Source: an uncultured Solobacterium sp. (GTDB lineage: Bacteria > Bacillota_I > Bacilli_A > Erysipelotrichales > Erysipelotrichaceae). Taken from it: 6,106 bases of DNA. How positions within the stretch are numbered: the stretch's first letter is position 1; each line of letters begins with the position of its first letter. The notes under the pieces were generated by a model. The model saw nothing but the letters and a program-made list of their open reading frames with translations, did no database searches and had not been told where the DNA came from. This document shows, one piece after another, positions 1 to 5,018 of the stretch. Location: NCBI GenBank assembly GCA_900547815.1, contig URHY01000095.1, forward strand, positions 1 through 6,106, given 5' to 3'. The position numbers and the translations under genes were made by a program.

Positions 1-10
1 CAATAAAGAC

Positions 11-66
11 GATTAACAAGCGGCTCAACCTCCCCTTAAAGGTCGGTTAGCCACCGAACATTAGTT
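11..66 (+). repeat. attC-like site 1
   Basis: The left core is GATTAAC (11-17) and the right core ATTAGTT (60-66). The inner stem GGCT (22-25) + AACC (27-30) pairs with GGTT (45-48) + AGCC (49-52), leaving C26 extrahelical. This site closes a cassette whose body lies left of the window. That cassette should begin with TTAATCG, the complement of CGATTAA (10-16). Confidence 0.85.
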
Positions 67-87
67 GCAGCCCAAAATGAAATAAAA

Positions 88-783
88 ATGAATGTAATAT
101 CGGAAAAAGAATATTCGTTCTCAAATGCACTTTTTTGGAACGTAATGTTGCATCATCATATTCAAGCCTTTGATGAAGAAAGGGATGTGAATTTTGATGA
201 AGTATGGGATGAAGAACTTGTACTAACATTGTTGGATAAAAAGAAGTACAAGAAATATTGGTGTTGGCTATCTCAAATTGATTTGAAAACATCCGAAAAT
301 CAAGGTGAAATAGAAAACCCAAGAACTCTAACACTTCCTATCGGCAGCGATATTGTATTGACAATAGAATTTCATCCTTGCTGTACATATTATTTTTTGA
401 ATGACACTTTAATCGGGGAAGTTAGTGGCAACTTTCACTTGAAGTATCTCACATATTCGGAATTAATGAGGATTACAAAAGAGAAATATGGAGATGTACT
501 GTTCCATTTACTCTTACCTTTGTCTGCAATCAGGGAACAAGAAAAAGGCATAGCACTTAATGCAATAATCCAACGATTGCAACAAATTCCCTTATTCAAG
601 GAACATTCCGCATATATAGGTAAATGTATCTTGAATGGATTATTAATATCCAACTCTGACATACAAGAAATTCCCAAGATAGGAACGATATGTACAAGCA
701 ATCATTCATATAGAAATGCTTTGGTATATGATGATGAAAGGCAGGAAATAAAGGAGCTAAATATCCTTTTATCGAGATTATAA
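88..783 (+). CDS. Cassette 1: probable immunity protein, 231 aa (Imm19-like at best)
   Basis: A soluble protein with no signal peptide or membrane segment. Residues 13-60 look helical and aromatic-rich (NALFWNVML near 13-21, then a KKYKKYWCWL stretch at 52-61). Residues 79-112 look like a beta-sheet core (LTLPI, then IEFHP at 93-97, then YYFLND and IGE). The C-terminal half (130-231) is mixed alpha/beta. The F/W-rich N-terminus followed by an IEFHP...YY.LND pattern reminds me of Bacteroidetes polymorphic-toxin immunity proteins (an Imm19-type label), but I recall this only loosely and no catalytic motif is visible. The start is the ATG at 88, 27 bases inside the cassette. The ATG at 76 opens only a two-codon ORF and is not used. 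Its partner toxin is not in the window, so it would act as an orphan immunity gene. Confidence 0.8.
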   Translation: MNVISEKEYSFSNALFWNVMLHHHIQAFDEERDVNFDEVWDEELVLTLLDKKKYKKYWCWLSQIDLKTSENQGEIENPRTLTLPIGSDIVLTIEFHPCCTYYFLNDTLIGEVSGNFHLKYLTYSELMRITKEKYGDVLFHLLLPLSAIREQEKGIALNAIIQRLQQIPLFKEHSAYIGKCILNGLLISNSDIQEIPKIGTICTSNHSYRNALVYDDERQEIKELNILLSRL

Positions 784-789
784 ATATGC

Positions 790-844
790 AACTAACAAGC
801 GGATTAATCTCCTATAAAGGTCGATTATCCACAGAACATTACCG
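790..844 (+). repeat. attC-like site 2
   Basis: The left core is AACTAAC (790-796) and the right core ATTACCG (838-844). The inner stem GGAT (801-804) + AATC (806-809) pairs with GATT (823-826) + ATCC (827-830), with T805 extrahelical. The outer arm TGCAACTAA (787-795) is the exact complement of TTAGTTGCA (61-69), the start of the same cassette. Confidence 0.9.
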
Positions 845-859
845 ATTAACAATGACAAT

Positions 860-1471
860 ATGAAATGGTATAAAATATACTTGAATGGAGAAAATCGAAT
901 ATGGAAGAAATGTATTACATATTCGTGGGAGTTTATATATGAAGATAAAGAAATTAATTTTCAAAGAATTATAGATTCATCTTCATCGGAAAGGTATCAG
1001 ATAAAAGCTCTTATCAAAGGTAAGGGGCTAATCGCTAAAAGTATATCTGGATTTGGGCAAATAAGAATGCCAGAATTTGCTGAAGTCAGCCATTTGTTTC
1101 TTGTCAGAGAAGATATATTGAATATAAACGAATTGTCCTCCATAAAAGGAATTTCTTTAAAAAGGGTTTCAGTATATGGAGATTTCCCACTTGATTATAT
1201 GGCAATTATTTTTAATGAAGTAATTGATTGTGTTGACAATATTCATTCCAAACGAGAAGAATTTGAATGCATGAGTACACTTGTGTTAGATATGTCTAAA
1301 ATACCTTCATCTGTAGATGGGTTCTTTTTAAAAGGGTGGAATAAATACGGTTTTTATAAAAACATTGTCAATGAAAATATGAAAATGCAATTACTTCATT
1401 TGTATAAGGCAAATGAGTTTTTAAAATTTAAAGAAATAGAAATAAATGGCACATCGGTAACAAATGGATAA
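860..1471 (+). CDS. Cassette 2: hypothetical, possible divergent Imm11/DUF1629-like immunity protein, 203 aa
   Basis: I do not recognise this protein with confidence. It is cytosolic in character, with no signal peptide. The C-terminal half shows an order also seen in cassette 9: a VS...L..L segment near 76-88, then a hydrophobic YMAIIFNEVIDCVDN segment (113-127), then LVLDMSKIP (141-149), then FFLKGW (155-160), and a final helix-strand pair (166-195). DUF1629/Imm11 immunity proteins have a similar order (VD-like centre, FVFD..K strand, IFRL strand, final helix and strand), so a remote relationship is plausible. The reading frame runs into the downstream attC-like site: the last codons (GTSVTNG) and the TAA at 1469-1471 are made of attC sequence, so the native C-terminus was partly created by the recombination site. 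The start at 860 lies 21 bases into the cassette. Confidence 0.75.
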   Translation: MKWYKIYLNGENRIWKKCITYSWEFIYEDKEINFQRIIDSSSSERYQIKALIKGKGLIAKSISGFGQIRMPEFAEVSHLFLVREDILNINELSSIKGISLKRVSVYGDFPLDYMAIIFNEVIDCVDNIHSKREEFECMSTLVLDMSKIPSSVDGFFLKGWNKYGFYKNIVNENMKMQLLHLYKANEFLKFKEIEINGTSVTNG

Positions 1472-1507
1472 ATCTCCGTAAGAGAGATTATCCGCCGAAC
1501 ATTAGCA
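1455..1507 (+). repeat. attC-like site 3
   Basis: The left core is CGGTAAC (1455-1461) and the right core ATTAGCA (1501-1507). The inner stem GGAT (1466-1469) + AATCTC (1471-1476) pairs with GAGATT (1484-1489) + ATCC (1490-1493), with one extra A (1470) extrahelical. This is the longest perfect inner stem of the set. The outer arm ATCGGTAA (1453-1460) complements TTACCGAT (839-846). The stop codon of the upstream gene lies inside the stem. Confidence 0.9.
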
Positions 1508-1528
1508 ACTTTACAAACTAAAAAGAAT

Positions 1529-1870
1529 ATGAGTGACCAAATAATTTTTGATGTTGACGGACTTATAGAAGCTCAAATCCGTCAGAGAGATAAAGACTAC
1601 GCAAAAGTCTGTTGTCAGAACTTATTAAACTACGCATACGGAAAGGGGCTTTTGTGTGATAATCCATGTGATAATGAAGGAAACCTAATCATGCCTTCAA
1701 TTATTAAGGAAAGTTCTTTAACAGAAATTGGTAAACATATTTTTGTTGAATTGCTATTTAAGTGGTTTGCATACACAGATAATGAAAGTGGAAAAATTGA
1801 CAGAAAAAATAACATCAAAATGTTAGAGAAGTATTACAATCAACTTTTACAAAAGATTGATAGAAAATAG
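1529..1870 (+). CDS. Cassette 3: small hypothetical protein, 113 aa, mainly helical
   Basis: Not recognised. The protein is short and soluble, with an acidic-hydrophobic start (IIFDVDGLIEAQI, 5-17) followed by a predicted helix rich in charged residues (19-38, including a Cys pair at 28-29). A GLLCDNP.D.EGNL loop (40-53) and a long C-terminal helical part follow (64-113), with LLFKWFAY at 75-82. A small helical soluble protein fits an immunity-protein role, but no family motif supports that beyond context. The start at 1529 is 27 bases inside the cassette, behind an A-rich leader typical of Bacteroidetes. The TAG at 1868-1870 lies directly before the outer arm of attC-like site 4. An antisense ORF across it is a shadow. 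Confidence 0.75.
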   Translation: MSDQIIFDVDGLIEAQIRQRDKDYAKVCCQNLLNYAYGKGLLCDNPCDNEGNLIMPSIIKESSLTEIGKHIFVELLFKWFAYTDNESGKIDRKNNIKMLEKYYNQLLQKIDRK

Positions 1871-1872
1871 GT

Positions 1873-1924
1873 TGCTAACAAACAGATGAAACATTGAAGG
1901 CGGTTTATCTGCCGGACATTATCT
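1873..1924 (+). repeat. attC-like site 4
   Basis: The left core is TGCTAAC (1873-1879) and the right core ATTATCT (1918-1924). The inner stem CAGAT (1883-1887) + AAAC (1889-1892) pairs with GTTT (1903-1906) + ATCTG (1907-1911), with G1888 extrahelical. The primary sequence of the stem differs from sites 1-3 while the pairing and bulge are kept, so it is covariation rather than simple copying. The outer arm GTTGCTAA (1871-1878) complements TTAGCAAC (1502-1509). Confidence 0.9.
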
Positions 1925-1959
1925 GCCCAGAATAATTAACAATAAAAAAGAAAAAAACA

Positions 1960-2415
1960 ATGATTAGGTATATTGAAAAAGGCGACATATTCCGTATTGA
2001 TGGAGTGAGCAGTTATGCGCATGGTTGTAATTGTGCCGGTGCAATGGGTAAAGGCATTGCCGTACAGTTCAAAAGCAAATATCCAGATATGTATCTTGAA
2101 TATAAGCAGTTGTGCAAAGAAAATAAGTTTTGCCCCGGTGATGTTTTTGATTATGATTATGGCAATGGACATATATATAACCTTGGTACTCAAGCAACGT
2201 GGCGAACACGAGCTAAAATAGAGTATATCGAAAAGGCACTGATACAGATGCTTGAGTTAGCCAGTGGTGATAATGTAACGGCAATAGCCTTACCTGCAAT
2301 CGGTGCTGGATTAGGAGGATTAAAATGGGATGATGTAAAAGCAATTATAGAGACAGTTTCAAATGATTATCCTAATGTTGATTTGTATGTAGTTGAAACT
2401 TATCAAAGCGAATAA
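1960..2415 (+). CDS. Cassette 4: macrodomain protein, likely ADP-ribose binding or ADP-ribosyl hydrolase (DarG/TARG1-like), 151 aa
   Basis: A single complete macrodomain. Macrodomains bind ADP-ribose, and some remove it from proteins or DNA. Visible signatures are G8-D9-I10 (adenine-contacting Asp in the family), H21-GCNCAGAMGKGIA (22-34, with N24 as the ribose-contacting Asn), F37 and P42, the beta strand IYNLGTQ (72-78), and the phosphate loop LPAIGAGLGGL (111-121) followed by W123-D124-D125-V126. The MGKGIA and GLGGL..W.DV pattern is closest to the DarG antitoxin/TARG1 branch. The C-terminal toxin-binding extension of DarG is absent, and no DarT-like gene is adjacent. In DarG and TARG1 a catalytic Lys follows the Thr of a (P/I)TK motif; by my alignment this protein has T77-Q78, so activity may be altered. 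In an immunity array the likely role is reversing or masking ADP-ribosylation by an incoming toxin. This is inference. Confidence 0.9.
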   Translation: MIRYIEKGDIFRIDGVSSYAHGCNCAGAMGKGIAVQFKSKYPDMYLEYKQLCKENKFCPGDVFDYDYGNGHIYNLGTQATWRTRAKIEYIEKALIQMLELASGDNVTAIALPAIGAGLGGLKWDDVKAIIETVSNDYPNVDLYVVETYQSE

Positions 2416-2419
2416 AGGC

Positions 2420-2473
2420 AGATAACAAGCGTATCAATCTCCCTAAAGGACGATTATTCGCCGAACATTATCG
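2420..2473 (+). repeat. attC-like site 5
   Basis: The left core is AGATAAC (2420-2426) and the right core ATTATCG (2467-2473). The inner stem CG-T-AT (2430-2434) + AATC (2436-2439) faces GATT (2452-2455) + AT-T-CG (2456-2460), with C2435 extrahelical and one T/T mismatch (2432/2458). The outer arm GGCAGATAA (2417-2425) complements TTATCTGCC (1919-1927). Confidence 0.88.
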
Positions 2474-2479
2474 TTTAAT

Positions 2480-2767
2480 ATGGTAAGTAGAAAAGAAACA
2501 GTAAAAAGTTGTTGTGTGAATATACTTGATGATGTAAAAAGAATATTAGCGCAACCTTTTGAATGTAGGAAGACTTCTCTTCCTGATGGTGCATTACATA
2601 ATGTACAAAAAGAATTGGAAAATATGATTAATGCGATTGATAAAGATATTTACTCGTTTACACCAAGTTATGGCAAATATCTAATAGATTGTTGGCTTGG
2701 AGATGAATTAGTAGATAAACTTCTTGATGTTTCTTGTCAATATGAAAAACTAATTAAGTTGAAATAA
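2480..2767 (+). CDS. Cassette 5: small hypothetical helical protein, 95 aa
   Basis: Not recognised. It is the smallest cassette gene. The sequence looks like three or four amphipathic helices: residues 4-24 (with a CC pair at 11-12), 42-56 (NVQKELENMINAIDK), and 65-92. A Cys at 28 and the SLPDGALHN turn (33-41) separate them. There is no signal peptide or membrane segment. The ATG at 2480 is only 12 bases after the cassette border, so most of any ribosome-binding region is formed by the upstream attC-like site. The alternative ATG at residue 48 would remove half the protein. Coding status is supported by one open frame filling the whole cassette and by the stop (2765-2767) abutting the next attC-like arm. 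Confidence 0.7.
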   Translation: MVSRKETVKSCCVNILDDVKRILAQPFECRKTSLPDGALHNVQKELENMINAIDKDIYSFTPSYGKYLIDCWLGDELVDKLLDVSCQYEKLIKLK

Positions 2768-2768
2768 A

Positions 2769-2821
2769 CGATAGCATACGGATTAATCTTCCAAAGGTCG
2801 ATTATCCAACAAACATTATCG
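2769..2821 (+). repeat. attC-like site 6 (TAGC left core)
   Basis: The left core is CGATAGC (2769-2775), the only one of ten where TAAC has become TAGC. The right core is ATTATCG (2815-2821). The inner stem GGAT (2780-2783) + AATC (2785-2788) pairs with GATT (2800-2803) + ATCC (2804-2807), with T2784 extrahelical. The outer arm TAAACGATA (2765-2773) complements TATCGTTTA (2469-2477); the pairing continues with a G/T at the changed base. Confidence 0.87.
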
Positions 2822-2837
2822 GTCTAAAAATTAAAAT

Positions 2838-3593
2838 ATGGATAGTAAACTTCAATTATTCGCTAAAGTGTTATTAAAAGAACACTATGATGAATTTTTA
2901 GAAATGATTCAGTTGTTCAATATAGATAAGAGAACCTTTGTCCTTCAACATAGGAAAATGTTTGAAAAGGGATGGTACGATACAAGCTCTGAAGACAATG
3001 AATTTAGTGAAGTAGATATTATGCTTTGTTTTGCTATAGTTTCTCACAGAATGGCAGTTATTGATTGGAGTGGTGAAGAATATTCAGGGCAGGTTAAGCG
3101 TTCCATTACGATGATGTTAAAGAATTATGGGATAGAACGTTTCTTATGGAACACTAAAAAGTTTGAGGATTCTTTGGATTGGGACAAAATTCGCCGAGGT
3201 GACTATTTGCCTTTGTTGTTCCAAGCTATGAACAAGCAACTTAACAGAGGCGGTTATTCCATTGTGTTTTGTGATACAAAATCGGATTGTTTTCGTTATG
3301 CAATATTACCAACTGCCGAGTTTGTGCAATTTGAGAATACGGAATTAGATGATTATCTGACAATCATTAGTCCTAAGATTTACAATATATATCTTGCAGA
3401 CAAGGGAAATGAATTGCCTAAAATTATGCTGTACTTAAAAAAGAAATTTTCTGTTCCACTAAGTGAAATCAAGGAATTTTGTTCAAGAGATAAAATTTTA
3501 CTTGGAATAGGGAACTCTATAATTGTGGATGAATATCGAAAAGAAATTGAACAACTTGGAGGCAAGATTGAAACAGAAGAAATAGACCGATAA
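2838..3593 (+). CDS. Cassette 6: DUF6630-like protein with L7/L12-CTD-like tail, 251 aa
   Basis: A two-part soluble protein. Residues 1-165 resemble, from memory, the DUF6630 family: an acidic helical N-terminus, a helix with VSHRMAVIDWSGEEY (68-82), a second helix with LDWDKIRRGDYL (113-124), then a hydrophobic strand ending in FCDTKSDCF (144-152) and AILP. Residues 192-247 (from LPKIMLYLKKKF to LGGKIETEE) match the alpha-beta-alpha-beta layout of the ribosomal L7/L12 C-terminal/ClpS-like fold: a KI...VK strand, a helix (SEIKEFC), then a helix (DEYRKEIEQLGGKIE) as in L7/L12 'GAKVE' ends. Such small adaptor folds mediate protein contacts, and a toxin-binding role is inferred. The stop codon (3591-3593) is itself the TAA of the next attC-like site. 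The start at 2838 is 22 bases into the cassette. Confidence 0.8.
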   Translation: MDSKLQLFAKVLLKEHYDEFLEMIQLFNIDKRTFVLQHRKMFEKGWYDTSSEDNEFSEVDIMLCFAIVSHRMAVIDWSGEEYSGQVKRSITMMLKNYGIERFLWNTKKFEDSLDWDKIRRGDYLPLLFQAMNKQLNRGGYSIVFCDTKSDCFRYAILPTAEFVQFENTELDDYLTIISPKIYNIYLADKGNELPKIMLYLKKKFSVPLSEIKEFCSRDKILLGIGNSIIVDEYRKEIEQLGGKIETEEIDR

Positions 3594-3640
3594 CAAACAG
3601 CAAACCGATTGAATAAGCGGAACGCTGCCGAACATTAGCA
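3588..3640 (+). repeat. attC-like site 7 (divergent inner stem)
   Basis: The left core is CGATAAC (3588-3594) and the right core ATTAGCA (3634-3640). The inner stem is the least regular: CAGC (3598-3601) pairs with GCTG (3624-3627) and CCG (3605-3607) with CGG (3618-3620), around a 3 x 3 mismatch instead of a one-base bulge. The outer arm TAGACCGATAA (3583-3593) complements TTATCGGTCTA (2816-2826), 11 bp, one of the two longest arms in the array. Confidence 0.82.
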
Positions 3641-3651
3641 ACCCCAAAAAG

Positions 3652-4272
3652 ATGAAAATGATTGGAGAAACTATAAGAACTGAATTTGAAGCATTGAAAA
3701 ATGACTTTGAAACCATAAGGCAACAAATAGAAGACGATGTTGTCAGGACTGAGTTGTATAAGGGCGAGTTTTATGAACTTACTCCATATTCCTATCAGCG
3801 TAATGGTTGCAAACAAGGAAAACCTGTAAAGCGTCCTGATACAATAAAAAGCACCAAAAATCTTTGTATCTACGGATTTAATAACCAAAATCAAATCGTA
3901 GAAGTTAAGGTTGGTTGTTCTATTGAAAATCAGTTTTATCACACTTTCCTGTATTATACAGACAATCTTGTGAAAAGTATTCTATACGATAATGGAAAAC
4001 ATTTGATGAATGTATGCCATTACTTTTTTGAGGGCGGAAAGCTGAAACGGTCACAGTTATGTGGTAGGTATGGTTGCCGTGAAGAGAATTATATCTATAA
4101 AGAAAATGCTTTGACACATATTGAAGTCAAACAATATGATATTGAGGGTAATAGTGGTAATGATTTAATTCATATATTCCAATATCAAGACGATGGGGCT
4201 TTAGAAAGTATTACCAAATCATTTCCAAATGGATATTCTGAAATAATCTATAAAACGAAAAGAGGTTGCTAA
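3652..4272 (+). CDS. Cassette 7: hypothetical protein, 206 aa, paralogue of cassette 8
   Basis: Not assigned to a named family. A charged helix (residues 6-32, coiled-coil-like) leads to a strongly conserved block YKGEFYEL.PYSYQRN (36-51) with KQGK at 54-57. The rest is strand-rich, with repeated aromatic-strand units such as YGFNNQNQIVEV (74-85), YYTDNLVKSILYDNGK (101-116), YFFEGGKLK (124-132), YIYKENALTHIEV (147-159) and FQYQDDGALESI (176-187). This Y.Y...G.L..I pattern recalls YD/MORN-like antiparallel sheets, but I see no true YD repeat consensus. The next cassette encodes a clear relative, sharing roughly 40% of positions by eye. The stop TAA (4270-4272) is the TAA of attC-like site 8. 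The start ATG at 3652 has a second in-frame ATG two codons later; either could be used. Confidence 0.8.
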   Translation: MKMIGETIRTEFEALKNDFETIRQQIEDDVVRTELYKGEFYELTPYSYQRNGCKQGKPVKRPDTIKSTKNLCIYGFNNQNQIVEVKVGCSIENQFYHTFLYYTDNLVKSILYDNGKHLMNVCHYFFEGGKLKRSQLCGRYGCREENYIYKENALTHIEVKQYDIEGNSGNDLIHIFQYQDDGALESITKSFPNGYSEIIYKTKRGC

Positions 4273-4322
4273 CAAGCGGCTTAACTACCCCTGAAAGGTC
4301 GGTTAGCCACCAAACATTAATA
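4267..4322 (+). repeat. attC-like site 8
   Basis: The left core is TGCTAAC (4267-4273) and the right core ATTAATA (4316-4322). The inner stem GGCT (4278-4281) + AAC (4283-4285) pairs with GTT (4302-4304) + AGCC (4305-4308), with T4282 extrahelical. It is the closest sequence relative of site 1. The outer arm GGTTGCTAA (4264-4272) complements TTAGCAACC (3635-3643). Confidence 0.9.
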
Positions 4323-4325
4323 TTA

Positions 4326-4331
4326 AAAGGA
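4326..4331 (+). promoter_or_regulatory. Probable ribosome binding site deciding the cassette 8 start
   Basis: AAAGGA lies 6 bases before the ATG at 4338. An earlier in-frame ATG at 4266 would place translation start inside attC-like site 8 and add a peptide with no counterpart in the paralogue, so 4338 is preferred. Confidence 0.4.
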
Positions 4332-4337
4332 AACACT

Positions 4338-4943
4338 ATGATACCTGATAAATTGAAAGATGATTTTAATTCATTGAGAAATATGTTTGATGAATTGAAA
4401 AGAGAAATTGATAAGAATGTTGTAAGGGAAGAGAATTACAAAGGTGAGTTCTACGAAATATCCCCTTATTCTTATCAAAGAAACAGGTTTAAGCAAGGGA
4501 AAATAGTTGGAAATGTAACTTCTCTCAAAACAACTAATAACCTATTTACTTATTATTTCGATGTAAAAAATCAAATTATAGAAATCCGAGAGGGCTTGGA
4601 ACTTAAAAATCAATTCTATTACACCTTTTTCATTTATGAAAAGGAACTCATGAAAACTATTGCATATGATAATAGCAAACGTATTGTGAATGTCCGATAT
4701 TATCTATATGGAAGTAATGGTAAAATAGAGAAAATGTATTCAAAGGGTTCTCGTGGAAGTAGAGAAGAAACATATTTTTATGAAAATGACCGCCTACAAA
4801 AAATAGTTATAAGACAATTTGATAGAAATGATATTGAACAGGATACGTTACAACATTCATTTGATTATAAGTCTAATGGAGAATTAAAATCTATTATTCT
4901 TTCGACAGAATTATATTCTGAAACAATCTATCAGGAAACATAA
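4338..4943 (+). CDS. Cassette 8: hypothetical protein, 201 aa, paralogue of cassette 7
   Basis: It is homologous along its full length to the preceding gene: an N-terminal charged helix (2-30), the conserved block YKGEFYE.SPYSYQRN (34-49) with KQGK (52-55), then strand-forming units NNLFTYYFDVKNQIIEI (67-83), FYYTFFIYEKELMKTIAYDN (93-112), YYLYGSNGKIEKM (121-133), TYFYENDRLQKIVI (145-158) and FDYKSNGELKSIIL (175-188). The longer open frame back to 4266 is rejected because it overlaps the attC-like site and the upstream gene's stop. The two relatives differ strongly in the outer helix and in the loops, as seen when immunity proteins diverge to match different toxins. No signal peptide or membrane segment is visible. 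Function beyond probable immunity is unknown. Confidence 0.8.
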   Translation: MIPDKLKDDFNSLRNMFDELKREIDKNVVREENYKGEFYEISPYSYQRNRFKQGKIVGNVTSLKTTNNLFTYYFDVKNQIIEIREGLELKNQFYYTFFIYEKELMKTIAYDNSKRIVNVRYYLYGSNGKIEKMYSKGSRGSREETYFYENDRLQKIVIRQFDRNDIEQDTLQHSFDYKSNGELKSIILSTELYSETIYQET

Positions 4944-4949
4944 ATTTAA

Positions 4950-5002
4950 TATTAACAAGCCGGGATAACGGACTAACGCCGTTCCCCGTCAAACCATTAT
5001 CA
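4950..5002 (+). repeat. attC-like site 9 (GC-rich stem)
   Basis: The left core is TATTAAC (4950-4956) and the right core ATTATCA (4996-5002). The inner stem CGGG (4961-4964) + AACGG (4967-4971) pairs with CCGTT (4979-4983) + CCCG (4985-4988). A4965 and T4966 sit opposite C4984, so there is one extra base plus one mismatch. The stem sequence is unlike the other sites but the geometry is the same. The outer arm TTTAATATTAA (4945-4955) complements TTAATATTAAA (4317-4327), 11 bp. Confidence 0.87.
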
Positions 5003-5018
5003 ATTACAGTACGACAAT

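Noticed and set aside
2015..2221. Second-frame 68-codon ORF inside the macrodomain gene
   Set aside because: It is fully inside a well-supported macrodomain gene in another frame and has no recognisable features.
1960..2415. Complete DarTG toxin-antitoxin system
   Set aside because: Only the macrodomain is present; there is no DarT-like ADP-ribosyltransferase gene on either side and no DarG C-terminal extension.
3517..3942. Antisense open frame of 141 codons, and other antisense frames at 47-334, 435-701, 1630-1818, 1936-2193, 3380-3565, 3498-3716, 3920-4117 and 5027-5260
   Set aside because: They lie opposite genes with clear protein character, span site borders, and have shadow-like low-complexity composition (F/L/I-rich).
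3850..4250. YD-repeat (Rhs-type) toxin fragment in cassettes 7 and 8
   Set aside because: The aromatic strand units are reminiscent only; the YD consensus is absent, and length and context fit an immunity-type protein better.
4266..4337. N-terminal extension of the cassette 8 protein from the ATG at 4266
   Set aside because: It lies inside attC-like site 8, overlaps the upstream stop, and has no counterpart in the paralogue. The ATG at 4338 has a better ribosome-binding sequence.
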